Positions 37,485 through 51,533 are shown, counted from the first letter of the stretch. The stretch is DNA of 64,000 nucleotides from Pseudomonas sp. J452 (GCF_024666525.1 NZ_CP088294.1:3844001-3908000); one strand, 5' to 3'. A program made the numbers and translations. Notes: generated from the sequence alone by a model not told the origin.

Positions 37485-37961
37485 ATGAGCCATGCCGAGC
37501 AACGCCCACCCCTGCCGCCCTTTACCCGCGACAGTGCCATGCAGAAAGTGCGCATGGCCGAAGACGGCTGGAACAGCCGCGACCCCGAGCGCGTGGCCCT
37601 GGCCTATACAGTCGACAGCCGCTGGCGCAACCGCAACGAGTTCCCGGTGGGCCGTGAACAGATCCGCGCGTTTCTCGCTGGTAAATGGCAACGCGAGCAG
37701 GAATACCGCCTGATCAAGGAGCTCTGGGCGTTCACCGACAACCGCATCGCCGTGCGCTTCGCCTACGAGTGGCATGACGCCAACGGCCAGTGGTTCCGCT
37801 CCTACGGCAACGAAAACTGGGAATTCGATGAACACGGCCTGATGCGCGAGCGCCACGCCAGCATCAACGATCTGGCCATCCGCGCCGAGGATCGGCTGTT
37901 CCACTGGCCGCTGGGCAGCCGCCCGGAAGACCATCCGAGCCTCAGCGCGCTCGGCCTGTAA
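37485..37961 (+). CDS. DUF1348 (NTF2-like) protein
   Basis: This 158-residue protein belongs to DUF1348, a SnoaL/NTF2-like fold: [43 protein letters not shown] and [30 protein letters not shown] are typical. The function of the family is not established. It is the last gene of the operon with the glutathione transferase and flavoprotein, 19 bases after the latter, and converges with the HD-GYP gene with a 5-base gap. Confidence 0.9.
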   Translation: MSHAEQRPPLPPFTRDSAMQKVRMAEDGWNSRDPERVALAYTVDSRWRNRNEFPVGREQIRAFLAGKWQREQEYRLIKELWAFTDNRIAVRFAYEWHDANGQWFRSYGNENWEFDEHGLMRERHASINDLAIRAEDRLFHWPLGSRPEDHPSLSALGL

Positions 37962-37966
37962 CCGTC

Positions 37967-38961
37967 TTATTGAGCTTCCGCCCAGCGCTCCTTGATTAGC
38001 AGGATCTGCGGCATGCAGCCGAGAAACAGCTCGACCAGCTGTGGATCGAAATGCTTGCCGCTCTCGCGCCGTAGCAGCTCCAGTGCCTCTTCCACCGACC
38101 AGGCCGCTTTGTAGGGCCGCACGCTGGTCAGTGCGTCGAACACGTCGGCGATGGCGACAATGCGTCCGGCAAGAGGAATGTCTTCGCCCTTGAGGCCATT
38201 GGGATAGCCGCTGCCATCCCATTTCTCATGGTGGGTCAGGGCGATGCTACGGGCCATCTGCAGCAGGCCGGAGGGGTGCTCGCCGATGATGTCGGCGCCG
38301 ATCTGCGCGTGCTGGCGCATCACCTGCCACTCGGCATCGTCGAGCTTGCCGTTCTTCTGCAGGATGGCGTCGGGGATGCCGATCTTGCCCACGTCGTGCA
38401 TGGGCGCGGCGTTGAGCAGGTCGTCGGCGGCCAGCTCGCTGAAGCCGGCGGCCAGGGCCAGTACGCGCGAGTAATGGCTCATGCGGATCACGTGCAGGCC
38501 GGTCTCGTTGTCCTTGTATTCGGCGGCCAGGCCGAGGCGCTGGACGATCTGCAGGCGGGTTTGCTTGAGTTCGTCGACCCGCACCAGCGACAGGTGGGTG
38601 CGCACGCGGGCGCGGACGATCGGTGGACTGATCGGCTTGGTGATGTAGTCCACCGCACCGACCTCGAAACCCCGCGCCTCGTCTTCAACATCGGCCAGGG
38701 CGGTAACGAAAATCACCGGAATGACCGCCGTCGCTTCACTCTGCTTGAGCCGGGTGCAGACCTCGTAACCGGTCATGCCGGGCATCATCACGTCGAGCAG
38801 AATCAGATCCGGGCTCTCACGCTCAGCCAATTCGAGGGCCTTGTCGCCGTCCTTGGCAAAGAACAGGCGATAGTCGTCCTGCAGGACTTGCCGCAACACC
38901 TGCAGGTTGGTCGGCTCGTCGTCGACCAGCAACAGCTTGGGACGGCTATCGACGGCTTCGT

Positions 38962-38965
<4 letters not shown>
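37967..38965 (-). CDS. Response regulator with HD-GYP phosphodiesterase domain
   Basis: This is a 332-residue cytoplasmic protein. The receiver domain (LLLVDDEPTNLQVLRQVL, acceptor Asp in DLILLDVMMPGMTGYEV, lysine in DYITKPISPP) is followed by an HD-GYP domain with MHDVGKIGIPDAIL and HHEKWDGSGYPNGLKGEDIPLAGRIVAIADVFDALTS. HD-GYP enzymes hydrolyse cyclic di-GMP, so this couples phosphorylation to second-messenger turnover. Its start overlaps the hybrid-kinase stop by 4 bases (ATGA), so the two make a cognate pair. Confidence 0.94.
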
Positions 38966-42651
<3,686 letters not shown>

Positions 42652-42797
42652 GGCTGATCCATCAAGAAAACATCACGGATACGCCAGGCTGGGGCGTCCA
42701 GGGCAGACGATAGTAAAGAGCCAGCATTGCTGAATGCCAGTGAAATCCGCTGGCCGGAGCAGCAAAACTGGCTTACCGGTCAGTTATACGATGCAGA

Positions 42798-42831
42798 AAC
42801 GACAAGGCCCGCAGCAGCGGGCCTTGTCGTT
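42798..42831 (-). terminator. Strong hairpin downstream of htpG
   Basis: AACGACAAGGCCCGC and GCGGGCCTTGTCGTT form a perfect 15-base stem with an AGCA loop, 12 bases after the htpG stop (on the minus strand). The following U-run is short, so termination is likely but not certain. Confidence 0.78.
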
Positions 42832-42843
42832 ACGCAACAAGCG

Positions 42844-44748
42844 TCAGGCGGAGAGTTCCACCAGCAGCTTGTTCAGGCGCTGCACGTAGGCAGCCGGGTC
42901 TTTCAGGCTGTCGCCGGCGGCCAGGGCGGCCTGGTCGAAGAGGATGTGCGAGAGGTCGGCGAAGCGCGCTTCGTCCGGCTCGGCGTCCAGCTTCTCGATC
43001 AACGGGTGGGCCGGGTTGATCTCGAAGATTGGCTTGGAGTCCGGCACTTTCTGCCCGCTGGCTTCGAGGATCTGGCGCATCTGCAAGCCCAGGTCCTGCT
43101 CGCCGATGGCGAGGATCGCCGGCGAGTCGGTCAGCCGGTGCGACACGCGCACCTGGGCAACCTGCTCGCCCAGCGCGCCTTTCAGGCGCTCGACCAGGCC
43201 TTCCTTGGTCTTGGCGATTTCTTCCTGGGCTTTCTTGTCCTCTTCCGAGTCCAGCTTGCCGAGGTCGAGGTCGCCACGGGCCACGTCGACGAAGCTCTTG
43301 CCGTCGAATTCGCTCAGGTAGCTCATCAGCCACTCGTCGATACGGTCGGTGAGCAGCAGCACTTCGATGCCTTTCTTGCGGAAGACTTCCAGGTGCGGGC
43401 TGTTCTTCACCTGGGCGTAGGTTTCGCCGGTGAGGAAGTAGATCTTGTCCTGGCCTTCCTTGGCGCGGGCCAGGTAGTCGGCCAGGGCCACGGACTGCTC
43501 GCCATCATCGCCGGCGGTGGAGGCGAAGCGCAGCAGGCTGGCGATCTTCTCCTTGTTGGCGAAGTCTTCCGCCGGGCCTTCCTTGAGTACCTGACCGAAG
43601 TTTTTCCAGAAGGTCTTGTACTGCTCGGGTTCGTTCTTCGCCAGCTTCTCCAGCATGTCCAGCACGCGTTTGGTCAGCGCCGTCTTCATCGAGTCGATGA
43701 CCGGGTCTTTCTGCAGGATCTCGCGGGAGACGTTGAGCGACAGGTCGTTGGAGTCGACCACGCCCTTGATGAAGCGCAGGTACAGCGGCAGGAACTCGTC
43801 GGCCTGGTCCATGATGAACACGCGCTGCACGTACAGCTTGAGGCCACGCGGCGCTTCGCGCTGGTACAGGTCGAACGGCGCACGGCCCGGCACGTAGAGC
43901 AAGGATGTGTATTCCAGCTTGCCTTCGACCTTGTTGTGGCTCCAGCTCAGCGGGTTCTCGTAGTCGTGGGCGACGTGCTTGTAGAACTCCTGGTATTCCT
44001 CGTCCTTGACCTCGGTGCGGCCACGGGTCCACAGCGCGCTGGCGCGGTTGACGGTTTCCCACTCCTGCTCGGCCGGTTTGTCGGCCTCTTCAGCGTGCTG
44101 CTCCTTGGGCAGCTCGATCGGCAGGGCGATGTGGTCGGAGTACTTCTTGACGATGTTGCGCAGGCGCCAGCCATCGGCGAACTCTTCTTCGCCGGCCTTC
44201 AGGTGCAGGACGATGCGGGTGCCGCGCTCGGCTTTCTCGACGGTAGCGACTTCGAAGTCGCCCTCGCCCTTGCTCGACCAGTGCACGCCTTCGCTGGCGG
44301 CCAGGCCGGCGCGACGGCTGAACACGTCGACTTTGTCGGCGACGATGAAGGCGCTGTAGAAGCCCACACCGAACTGACCGATCAGGTGCGAATCCTTCTT
44401 CTGGTCGCCGGTGAGGTTCTTCATGAAGTCGGCGGTGCCGGACTTGGCGATGGTGCCGAGGTGGGCAATCGCCTCCTCGCGGCTCAGACCAATGCCGTTG
44501 TCTTCGAGGGTGACGGTCTTGGCGTCCTTGTCGAAGTTCAGGCGGATCTTCAGTTCGGCGCCGCCTTCGAGCAGCTCCGGCTTGGCCAGCGCTTCGAAAC
44601 GCAGCTTGTCGGCGGCATCCGAGGCGTTGGAAATCAACTCACGGAGGAAGATTTCCTTGTTCGAATACAGCGAATGGATCATCAGGTGCAGCAGTTGCTT
44701 CACCTCGGTCTGGAAGCCCAGGGTTTCTTTTTGAGTTTCCACACTCAT
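42844..44748 (-). CDS. htpG: Chaperone HtpG (Hsp90)
   Basis: This ATP-dependent chaperone helps fold and remodel proteins in the cytoplasm. The 634-residue length is normal. The N-terminal GHKL ATPase has [21 protein letters not shown], the DNGIGLS glycine box and [10 protein letters not shown]; the middle-domain catalytic arginine lies in [12 protein letters not shown]; the C-terminal dimerisation domain ends in NKLLVELSA. It has a sigma-32 promoter upstream (44803-44828) and a hairpin downstream, so it is a single-gene heat-shock unit. Confidence 0.98.
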   Translation of the reverse strand: MSVETQKETLGFQTEVKQLLHLMIHSLYSNKEIFLRELISNASDAADKLRFEALAKPELLEGGAELKIRLNFDKDAKTVTLEDNGIGLSREEAIAHLGTIAKSGTADFMKNLTGDQKKDSHLIGQFGVGFYSAFIVADKVDVFSRRAGLAASEGVHWSSKGEGDFEVATVEKAERGTRIVLHLKAGEEEFADGWRLRNIVKKYSDHIALPIELPKEQHAEEADKPAEQEWETVNRASALWTRGRTEVKDEEYQEFYKHVAHDYENPLSWSHNKVEGKLEYTSLLYVPGRAPFDLYQREAPRGLKLYVQRVFIMDQADEFLPLYLRFIKGVVDSNDLSLNVSREILQKDPVIDSMKTALTKRVLDMLEKLAKNEPEQYKTFWKNFGQVLKEGPAEDFANKEKIASLLRFASTAGDDGEQSVALADYLARAKEGQDKIYFLTGETYAQVKNSPHLEVFRKKGIEVLLLTDRIDEWLMSYLSEFDGKSFVDVARGDLDLGKLDSEEDKKAQEEIAKTKEGLVERLKGALGEQVAQVRVSHRLTDSPAILAIGEQDLGLQMRQILEASGQKVPDSKPIFEINPAHPLIEKLDAEPDEARFADLSHILFDQAALAAGDSLKDPAAYVQRLNKLLVELSA

Positions 44749-44802
44749 GGTCGTCTAACTCCACATGCAGGACAGGCCGCAAACGCGGCGGATGTCATGC
44801 AG

Positions 44803-44828
44803 ATGGGGACTTCAGAATGAATTTCAAG
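44803..44828 (-). promoter_or_regulatory. Sigma-32 (RpoH) heat-shock promoter of htpG
   Basis: On the minus strand CTTGAAA (44828-44822) and CCCCAT (44808-44803) are separated by 13 bases, a near-perfect match to the RpoH consensus. The site is 55 bases upstream of the htpG start. Confidence 0.88.
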
Positions 44829-44847
44829 GGCTTGGCGCAAAAGCAGA

Positions 44848-46092
44848 TCAGGGTTCGAGCAGCTCGACCCGGCTGATTTCATCCGGATGCAGGGTAAAGG
44901 TGGCCTGTCCGGCACCGCCATGCTGCTGGCTCAGACGAATGCTGCCGTCCGCGTCCAGGCCGGCGAAACGGCCTTCGGCCGTGCCGCCGTTGAGCTTGAC
45001 CACGCGCATGCTGAGATTCTGGTACTGCTGCGGACTGCTCAACAGACGCAGCAGCGAGAAACGCTGGCGGCGATCCGGCTTCGCCCGCGCAGGCTCGTTG
45101 ACGGCCACGCTCTCAGTCACCACCGGCTTGGCTACCACGGCACTCGGCAAGCTCAGCGCAGGGTAACGATCATCCTTGACCTGCCAGCCACGCGCGCCCT
45201 TCTCCAGCTGCAGATCCAGGCGCTGTTCCTGGCCATTGACCTTCGCCAGCACCGCCAGCGGCACACTGCTGGCCGGGAAGCTCACTGCTGGCAGTTCAAG
45301 CAACTGCACGACACGGCTGTTGAAGCGCCGCTGCAGGTAGTCCTCGACCACATGGGCCAGGGTTTCCTGAGAGTCGAATGCGGTATCCAGTTGCCCATCG
45401 CGGTAACGCAGGCGATCGGTGAACAACTCCAGGCGACCACTCAGGGTGGTGCCGTATTGTGGCGGCAACACCAGATGGAAATCGCCATTCAGCTTGTTCG
45501 GCGGCAGCGCCTGCAGATCCAGGTGCAGGGTGTAGCCCTTGCTCAGGCGGCGCGCCTCGGGCAGATCCTGCTCGGGCAGCAGCCAGCTGACTTCGACTTC
45601 GGGCAACTCACCCTGGTCTTCCGGCAGCACATCCAGGCGGATAGGCGCCTGGGTAACCTGCGGCAGGCGAATCTTCACCTCCCGACGGGCAAAGAAATCC
45701 TGCCCTTCGCGCAAGCTGAGCACGCCATCGATCAGCTCGGCATGCTGCGGCATAAACGGCTGGTTGTTCAATTCACCGCGCAATTGGATATCCAGCTCAG
45801 CAGGAGCCTGCGCGGCAGGTTTCAGCCAGTCCAGGCTGAGGATCGCCTGCAAGCGCTCGGCATCCTTGTTGGCCATCAGCACCAGTCCCACGATCAGCGG
45901 GATAAAACCCAGGGCCAGCAGGCCAACAGCACTGCGCGCGCGGCGCCAGTGGCGCAACACATAGATCAGCGTGAGCGGCGGCAGCAGGCTGCCCCAGCCC
46001 CACAGCAGACTGGTGGCGAAAGCCCGCATGACCAGCCAGACCAGCCCGCTCAGCATCAGCAGCAGGCCGCCAAGGATCAGCAACGCATCCAT
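44848..46092 (-). CDS. Membrane protein of unknown function with large periplasmic or cytoplasmic domain
   Basis: This 414-residue protein has three hydrophobic helices at its start (LLILGGLLLMLSGLVWLVMRA, LLWGWGSLLPPLTLIYVL, AVGLLALGFIPLIVGLVLM), then a long soluble part of mostly beta character with no recognised motif. It resembles a conserved hypothetical next to htpG in pseudomonads (the PA1595 position). It is probably not a transporter. The function is unknown. The ATG at 46092 begins just before the first helix. It lies upstream of htpG in the same direction but the RpoH promoter separates them. Confidence 0.8.
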   Translation of the reverse strand: MDALLILGGLLLMLSGLVWLVMRAFATSLLWGWGSLLPPLTLIYVLRHWRRARSAVGLLALGFIPLIVGLVLMANKDAERLQAILSLDWLKPAAQAPAELDIQLRGELNNQPFMPQHAELIDGVLSLREGQDFFARREVKIRLPQVTQAPIRLDVLPEDQGELPEVEVSWLLPEQDLPEARRLSKGYTLHLDLQALPPNKLNGDFHLVLPPQYGTTLSGRLELFTDRLRYRDGQLDTAFDSQETLAHVVEDYLQRRFNSRVVQLLELPAVSFPASSVPLAVLAKVNGQEQRLDLQLEKGARGWQVKDDRYPALSLPSAVVAKPVVTESVAVNEPARAKPDRRQRFSLLRLLSSPQQYQNLSMRVVKLNGGTAEGRFAGLDADGSIRLSQQHGGAGQATFTLHPDEISRVELLEP

Positions 46093-46137
46093 CCAGAATT
46101 CCTTATCTTTCTTGGTCGCCGCTACTCCACGCGCGGA

Positions 46138-46584
46138 TCAGGGCTCGTCGACCTTGAAGTGTGCGCGGGCGGTGGCAATGGGTTCGGTTTGATTGGTTTG
46201 CCAGGCCGTGATGGCGACGTTGGCGACACGCCGCCCCTGACGCCAGACCTGGCACTGGGCATAGGTGTCACGATAATGGCCGGCGCGCAGGTAATCTATC
46301 GAGAAGTCGATGATTTTCGGCAAATGTGGGATGCCCATGAACATCAGCAGATGCAGCATGGCCGCATGCTCCATGAAGCCGGCGATTACCCCGCCATGCA
46401 GCGCAGGCAATATCGGGTTGCCGATGTTGTCCTTGCTCGCCGGCAGGCGAAACACCATGTCATCCCCCAGGCGCAGGCACTCGATGCCGATCAGCTTGGC
46501 ATAGGGAATCAGGCTGATCAGGCTGTCGTAGTCATTCTGCTCGTGGGCCTGACGCACCAGGGTATTGAGGTTCAACGCGGCCAT
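46138..46584 (-). CDS. PaaI-family thioesterase (second of a pair)
   Basis: This is a 148-residue hot-dog-fold thioesterase. The signature HGGVIAGFMEHAAMLHLL is the catalytic segment, and the beta strands follow (IIDFSIDYLRAGHYRDTYAQCQVWRQGRRV). PaaI-type enzymes hydrolyse acyl- or aryl-CoA. Its ATG overlaps the preceding stop by one base, so it is coupled to its paralogue. Confidence 0.92.
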   Translation of the reverse strand: MAALNLNTLVRQAHEQNDYDSLISLIPYAKLIGIECLRLGDDMVFRLPASKDNIGNPILPALHGGVIAGFMEHAAMLHLLMFMGIPHLPKIIDFSIDYLRAGHYRDTYAQCQVWRQGRRVANVAITAWQTNQTEPIATARAHFKVDEP

Positions 46585-47045
46585 CAGGCACCTCCCTTGA
46601 GGACGCTATCGCCCTGCGCAGCCTTACCCATACGCATGAAGGCGCCTACCACGTGGGCAATCGGCTCGTCGGGGTTGTCCTGATAGGCATACCCACGGGT
46701 GAAGATGATGTTCTCGGTGACCCGGTAGCATTCGGCGAAACCAAACACATCTTTGTGCGGCTGAGCCGGGCGCATGTAGTCGATACGCAGGTCGAGGGTC
46801 GGGCAGATCTCGAACTCCGGCAGCACGCAGACCGTGGAAATGCCGCAAGTGGTGTCCATCAGGGTGGTGATGGCGCCGCCGTGGATCACGCCACTCTCCG
46901 GGTTGCCGATGATCTGCGTGCTATAGGGCAGACGCAGGGTCAGACCAGACGGCACCGCCTCATGAACGGCAATGCCCAATACCTGGCAATGGCGCAAGGC
47001 CGATAAAAAGCGCTCGGCGCGCTCTAGAACAGGGTTATCGCTCAT
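46584..47045 (-). CDS. PaaI-family thioesterase (first of a pair)
   Basis: This 153-residue hot-dog thioesterase has IHGGAITTLMDTTCGISTVC as its catalytic segment and ICPTLDLRIDYMRPAQPHKDVFGFAECYRVTENIIFTRGYAY downstream. It starts an operon of two tandem thioesterases of similar size but low identity. Substrates are unknown. Confidence 0.92.
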   Translation of the reverse strand: MSDNPVLERAERFLSALRHCQVLGIAVHEAVPSGLTLRLPYSTQIIGNPESGVIHGGAITTLMDTTCGISTVCVLPEFEICPTLDLRIDYMRPAQPHKDVFGFAECYRVTENIIFTRGYAYQDNPDEPIAHVVGAFMRMGKAAQGDSVLKGGA

Positions 47046-47231
47046 GACTACTTTCCCAGGCGACGTTGCAAAAGGCGCGCATCATACCCGCTCGCCGTTA
47101 CGGGCAGACAACCACTCCACAGCAATGAATCACCGGCTTGACCATATCCGGCGGAACTTTGGCCAGTCCACCGCCTCTTATCAGTCACGAGGATAGTCCT
47201 CGTCAGGAAAGCCACAGAAGGAGTGCTGCCC

Positions 47232-47522
47232 ATGTCCAAGCCCTTTACCTACGCCCTGCTTCTCGCCGCCATGCTCGGCCTGGCCGCCTGCGAAAAAGCA
47301 CCGGAAGACAAAGTGGAGTCCGCCAAGGAGTCCGCTTCCGAAGCCATGGAGTCACTGGGTGATGCCGCTAAAGATACCGGTGAGGCCATTGAGCAGAAAG
47401 CCGATCAGGTGTTGGGCACCGAGCCCACCACTGGCGAGAAAATCCAGGATGCGGCTGACGATGCCGCCGACGCCATCCAGGATGCCGGCGACGAAGCCAA
47501 GGACGCCATCGACGGCCAATAA
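47232..47522 (+). CDS. Small lipoprotein with acidic helical repeat region
   Basis: This is a 96-residue predicted lipoprotein: MSKPFTYALLLAAMLGLAAC with lipobox LAAC, then a lysine/glutamate/aspartate-alanine-rich helix (VESAKESASEAMESLGDAAKDTGEAIEQK, IQDAADDAADAIQDAGDEAKDAIDGQ) with repeated AxDA units. Similar proteins are common in Gram-negative envelopes but the function is unknown. The ATG at 47232 has a GAAGGAG box; an ATG at 47223 adds three residues. A strong terminator follows. Confidence 0.85.
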   Translation: MSKPFTYALLLAAMLGLAACEKAPEDKVESAKESASEAMESLGDAAKDTGEAIEQKADQVLGTEPTTGEKIQDAADDAADAIQDAGDEAKDAIDGQ

Positions 47523-47534
47523 CCCATACCCAAC

Positions 47535-47560
47535 AAAAAGCCCGCTCACGCGGGCTTTTT
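47535..47560. terminator. Bidirectional terminator between the lipoprotein and MAPEG genes
   Basis: AAAAAGCCCGC and GCGGGCTTTTT form a perfect 11-base stem with a TCAC loop, with T-runs in both directions. It lies 12 bases after the lipoprotein stop and 4 before the minus-strand MAPEG stop, so it serves both genes. Confidence 0.92.
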
Positions 47561-47564
47561 CGTT

Positions 47565-47954
47565 TCAGCCCAACGCTGGACTGATCATCAGCAGCAGGCT
47601 GCACAACAGCCCCACTACCCACACCAAACTGCGCTGCCAGTGCAGGTCCGCCCAATACAGCACCAGATAAAGCACTCGGGCGATGACAAAGGTGACCGCC
47701 AGGATATTCACCAGTTGCCCGTGGGTCTGGGTCACATGCGCCATCAACACACCGACGGCAAACAGCGGGAAAGCCTCGAAACTGTTCTGATGCGCGGCCA
47801 GCGCGCGCGCACCAAAGCCGGTAAGTCGCGCCTGCTGGGCCCGTGGATGACGGTTGTCGTAACCGCCATCGGCATTCATCGCCTTGGCCACGGGAATCTT
47901 CGACAGAAAAATCAGCACAGCACTGATAAAAACACACCAGAAAGGCAGGGTCAT
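47565..47954 (-). CDS. MAPEG-family membrane protein
   Basis: This is a 129-residue protein with four hydrophobic helices (FWCVFISAVLIFLS, LFAVGVLMAHVT, LAVTFVIARVLYLVLYW, SLVWVVGLLCSLLLMISP). The segment RARALAAHQNSFEAFPLFAVGVL (ARALAAHQNSFE here) is the MAPEG signature. Bacterial members are of uncertain role, possibly glutathione-dependent detoxification. The ATG at 47954 has an AAGGAG box; an open frame to 48008 is not supported. Confidence 0.9.
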   Translation of the reverse strand: MTLPFWCVFISAVLIFLSKIPVAKAMNADGGYDNRHPRAQQARLTGFGARALAAHQNSFEAFPLFAVGVLMAHVTQTHGQLVNILAVTFVIARVLYLVLYWADLHWQRSLVWVVGLLCSLLLMISPALG

Positions 47955-48174
47955 TCGGCTTCTCCTTGGCTGACTCCAGTAACAGGATCTAGGTGCAGGG
48001 CAGTACACGGAATAGAACTCGCCACGACACAGTACGCTGCTGGGGCACTCGAAGGAATGGATGACGGAGGAGGTTTACCGGCGGGTCGGCGAGATCGTGA
48101 ACCCGACAAGTGGCAGAAGGTTGCGGAAACGATCTGGAAAGTTGCGGGAACGATACGACCGGCCAGAAACGAAA

Positions 48175-48206
48175 AAAGCCCCGTAGACGTTAATCTACGG
48201 GGCTTT
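48175..48206 (-). terminator. Terminator of the tRNA-Gly/tRNA-Cys operon
   Basis: AAAGCCCCGTAGA and TCTACGGGGCTTT form a perfect 13-base stem with a 6-base loop. On the minus strand it is followed by TTTTTTCG. It lies 5 bases beyond the tRNA-Cys 3' end. Confidence 0.9.
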
Positions 48207-48211
48207 AGTAC

Positions 48212-48285
48212 TGGAGGCCGATACCGGAATCGAACCGATGTACGCGGATTTGCAATCCGCTGCATAACCACTCTGCTAATCGGCC
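48212..48285 (-). tRNA. tRNA-Cys (GCA)
   Basis: The minus strand folds as a tRNA: acceptor GGCCGAT pairing with ATCGGCC, a D arm with AGCAGAGTGGTTATGC, anticodon loop TTGCAAA with GCA, and T arm GGTTCGATTCC, ending TCCA with an encoded CCA. It is downstream of tRNA-Gly and shares its terminator. Confidence 0.95.
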
Positions 48286-48328
48286 TCAAACGAAGACGCC
48301 GCAAAAAGCGGCGTCAACGTCAACAAAC

Positions 48329-48404
<76 letters not shown>

Positions 48405-48469
48405 GTCTTGGTGACGGGCGCCATTCTATACTTTCAGAACGAGCCGTCAACCCCTTGATTCAAAAAAGT

Positions 48470-49030
48470 TTATTTCTTTTCCGAGCTGCTGCTCAGATGC
48501 GGCCAAGCAGCCAGCAGGTACTGCACCATCGACCACAGGGTCAGGCCGGCAGCGATGATCAGCAGGGCGTAGCCGAGACCGACCCAGAAGGTCAGCAGCG
48601 GCGGATTGGCCAGCAGGATCACCAACGCCACCATCTGCGCGGCGGTTTTCCACTTGCCCAGCTGGGATACGGCGACATGCGCCCGCGCCCCCAGTTCGGC
48701 CATCCATTCACGCAGTGCCGAAACGACGATCTCGCGCCCGATGATGATGGCCGCCGGCAGCGTCAGCCACAGGTTGGCGTGTTCTTCGACCAGCAGCACC
48801 AGCGCCACGGCCACCATCAGCTTGTCTGCCACCGGATCGAGGAACGCGCCCAGCGGGGTGCTCTGCTCCCAGCGCCGCGCCAGGTAGCCATCGAACCAGT
48901 CGGTGATGGCCGCCAGAGAAAAAATCGCACTGGTTGCCAGATAGCTCCAGGAAAAGGGCAGATAGAAGAACAGGATGATGACGGGAATCAGGGCAACGCG
49001 CAGAACGGTGAGCAAATTCGGAATGTTCAT
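48470..49030 (-). CDS. pgsA: CDP-diacylglycerol-glycerol-3-phosphate 3-phosphatidyltransferase
   Basis: This integral membrane enzyme makes phosphatidylglycerol phosphate, the first committed step to phosphatidylglycerol and cardiolipin. The 186-residue protein has the CDP-alcohol phosphotransferase motif DG-x2-AR-x8-G-x3-D-x3-D in [23 protein letters not shown], and four or more membrane helices. It follows uvrC by 33 bases on the same strand. Confidence 0.96.
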   Translation of the reverse strand: MNIPNLLTVLRVALIPVIILFFYLPFSWSYLATSAIFSLAAITDWFDGYLARRWEQSTPLGAFLDPVADKLMVAVALVLLVEEHANLWLTLPAAIIIGREIVVSALREWMAELGARAHVAVSQLGKWKTAAQMVALVILLANPPLLTFWVGLGYALLIIAAGLTLWSMVQYLLAAWPHLSSSSEKK

Positions 49031-49063
49031 CAGGACTACTGGCCAGCAAAGTGAGCGGGCATT

Positions 49064-50887
49064 CTACTCGCTGTGCAAGGCCGCATAAATCGACTCGGCG
49101 AGCTTTTTGCTAATACCTGGCGCCTTGGCGATTTCATCGATGCTGGCGCGGGTCAGCTCCTGCAAGCCGCCAAAATGCTTGAGCAGCTCGCGCCGGCGCT
49201 TGGGCCCTACACCCGCCACATCTTCCAGGCTGGAAGTACGCCGCGCCTTGCCACGCCGCGCGCGGTGCCCGGTGATGGCAAAACGGTGTGCTTCGTCGCG
49301 AATCTGCTGGATCAGGTGCAGTGCCGGCGAATCGGCCGGCAAGGTGAACTCGTGCTCGGCATCGTTCAGGTACAGGGTTTCCAGGCCCGGCTTGCGCGTC
49401 ACGCCCTTGGCCACGCCAAGCAGGATCAGATCGGGTACGGCCAGTTCCTGCAGCACGTCGCGGGCCATGGCCATCTGCCCCTTGCCGCCGTCGACCAGCA
49501 GGATATCCGGCAGTTTGCCCTCGCCATCTTTCAGCCGACTGAAGCGCCGGGTCAGAGCCTGGTGCATGGCGGCATAGTCGTCACCGGCAGTCACGCCTTC
49601 GATATTGAAGCGCCGATAGTCGGATTTGAGCGGCCCTTCCGGGCCGAACACCACGCAGGAAGCCACGGTCGCCTCGCCACTGGAGTGACTGATGTCGTAG
49701 CACTCCAAGCGTTGCAGCGGTTCATCCAGGTCCAGCGCCTCGGCCAGTGCCTCGAAACGCGCCGCCACATGCTGCCGGTTGGCCAGGCGCGCGCTCAGGG
49801 CCTGCTCGGCATTGGTGATCGCCAGTTGCTGCCAGCGCGCCCGCGTACCACGTACCCGATGACTGATCGCCAGTTCCCGCCCGCGCAGCTCGGCCAGCGC
49901 CGCCGCCAGGGTGGGCAAGTCTTCATGCACGACGTTGACGATCAGTTCGCTGGGCAGGTCGCGCTCGTGACTGCTCAAGTAGTACTGCGCGAGGAACGCA
50001 GCCAAGACGGCGCCACCCTCCTCCTCGATACCCACCTGCGGGAAGAAGTTCTTGCTACCTAATACGCGACCGCCACGCACGCTGATCAAATGCACACAGG
50101 CGCCACCCGGATTGACCATGGCCGCCACCACGTCGACGTCACCGGTACCGCCTTCCATGCTCTGCTGATCCTGCACCCGGCGCAGCAGGCCGATCTGGTC
50201 GCGCAACTCGGCGGCCCGCTCGAACTCCAGGTTCATCGCCGCCTTTTCCATCGCTGCGGACAGTTCGTCGGTCAGTGCACTGCTGCGGCCATCGAGAAAC
50301 ATCACCGAGTGGCGAACGTCCTCAGCATATTCCTCCGGCTCGACCAGGCCGACGCAAGGCCCCTTGCAGCGCTTGATCTGGTATTGCAGGCAAGGCCGCG
50401 TGCGGTTCTTGAAATAGCTGTCTTCGCACTGGCGAACCAGAAAGGTCTTCTGCAGCAGGTTGAGGCTTTCACGGATCGCCCCGGCGCTCGGGTACGGGCC
50501 GAAATAGCGACCCTTCTCCTTCTTCGCTCCCCGATGAATGCCCAGGCGCGGGAACTCGCCATCGGAGAGCAGCACGTAGGGGTAGGATTTGTCGTCACGC
50601 AGCAGGATGTTGTACGGCGGCCGCCACTGTTTGATCAGCGTCTGCTCGAGCAGCAACGCTTCGGTCTCGTTGGCCGTGATGGTGGTTTCGACTTGCGCGA
50701 TGCGCCCCACCAGCGCCGCAGTCTTCGGCGCCAGGCCGGTCTTGCGAAAGTAGCTGGCCAGGCGCTTCTTCAGGTTGGAGGCTTTGCCTACATAGAGCAG
50801 CTTGGCCTCGCCATCGAACATCCGGTACACGCCAGGGCGGCCGCTACAGGTGGCGAGGAAGGCACTCGAGTCGAACGGCGCGGACAT
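49064..50887 (-). CDS. uvrC: UvrABC excinuclease subunit C
   Basis: This makes both incisions in nucleotide excision repair. The 607-residue protein has a GIY-YIG nuclease ([25 protein letters not shown]), a UVR domain ([20 protein letters not shown]), an RNase-H-like nuclease ([21 protein letters not shown]) and C-terminal HhH motifs ([39 protein letters not shown]). The ATG at 50887 is one base past the gacA stop, so gacA-uvrC-pgsA form an operon, the well-known arrangement. Confidence 0.97.
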   Translation of the reverse strand: MSAPFDSSAFLATCSGRPGVYRMFDGEAKLLYVGKASNLKKRLASYFRKTGLAPKTAALVGRIAQVETTITANETEALLLEQTLIKQWRPPYNILLRDDKSYPYVLLSDGEFPRLGIHRGAKKEKGRYFGPYPSAGAIRESLNLLQKTFLVRQCEDSYFKNRTRPCLQYQIKRCKGPCVGLVEPEEYAEDVRHSVMFLDGRSSALTDELSAAMEKAAMNLEFERAAELRDQIGLLRRVQDQQSMEGGTGDVDVVAAMVNPGGACVHLISVRGGRVLGSKNFFPQVGIEEEGGAVLAAFLAQYYLSSHERDLPSELIVNVVHEDLPTLAAALAELRGRELAISHRVRGTRARWQQLAITNAEQALSARLANRQHVAARFEALAEALDLDEPLQRLECYDISHSSGEATVASCVVFGPEGPLKSDYRRFNIEGVTAGDDYAAMHQALTRRFSRLKDGEGKLPDILLVDGGKGQMAMARDVLQELAVPDLILLGVAKGVTRKPGLETLYLNDAEHEFTLPADSPALHLIQQIRDEAHRFAITGHRARRGKARRTSSLEDVAGVGPKRRRELLKHFGGLQELTRASIDEIAKAPGISKKLAESIYAALHSE

Positions 50888-50888
50888 C

Positions 50889-51533
50889 TCAGCTGATGGC
50901 ATCGACCATGCCATGACGCACGGCCAGCAGAGCCAGTTCCACGTCACTGGTGATGGAGAGTTTCTCGTAGATGCGATAGCGGTAGGTGTTCACCGTCTTC
51001 GGCGACAGGCACAGCTTGTCGGAGATGGTTTGCACCTTGTGGCAGTTGGCGATCATCAGGGCAATCTGGATTTCCCGCTCGGACAACGAGTCAAACGGCG
51101 AACCGCTATTGTTCGGCTGGAAGGACTTCAGCGCCAATTGCTGGGCAATCTGCGAGCTGATGTAGCGCTGCCCGGCAAACGCCATGCGGATGGCCTGCAC
51201 CATCTCCTCCAGCGCCGCGCCCTTGGTCAGGTAACCGGCGGCACCGGCCTGCAGCAAGCGGGTCGGAAACAGATCGTCCTCGCAGGCAGTGACGGCGATG
51301 ACTTTCAGGTCGGGATAACTGCGCAGCAGTTTTCGCGTGGCTTCGAGACCGCCAATGCCTGGCATCTTGACGTCCATCAGGACGACATCCGGCTTGAGCT
51401 CGCGGGCTTTCTTCAGCGCCTCCTCACCGGAGTCCGCCTGCCCGATCACCTGCAAGCCATCGATATCGGCCAGCATGCGGGTAATGCCTGTTCGAACCAG
51501 ATCGTGGTCGTCGACCACTAGCACCTTAATCAA
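50889..51533 (-). CDS. gacA: Response regulator GacA
   Basis: This is the DNA-binding regulator of the GacS/GacA system that activates rsmY/rsmZ small RNAs and controls secondary metabolism and virulence. The 214-residue protein has the receiver ([13 protein letters not shown], acceptor Asp54 in [14 protein letters not shown], lysine in GYLTKG) and a LuxR-type helix-turn-helix ([43 protein letters not shown]). The start is a TTG at 51533 with a GAGG box; an upstream GTG in the same frame would add 31 unconserved residues. The UUG start is a well-known GacA feature. Confidence 0.96.
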   Translation of the reverse strand: MIKVLVVDDHDLVRTGITRMLADIDGLQVIGQADSGEEALKKARELKPDVVLMDVKMPGIGGLEATRKLLRSYPDLKVIAVTACEDDLFPTRLLQAGAAGYLTKGAALEEMVQAIRMAFAGQRYISSQIAQQLALKSFQPNNSGSPFDSLSEREIQIALMIANCHKVQTISDKLCLSPKTVNTYRYRIYEKLSITSDVELALLAVRHGMVDAIS

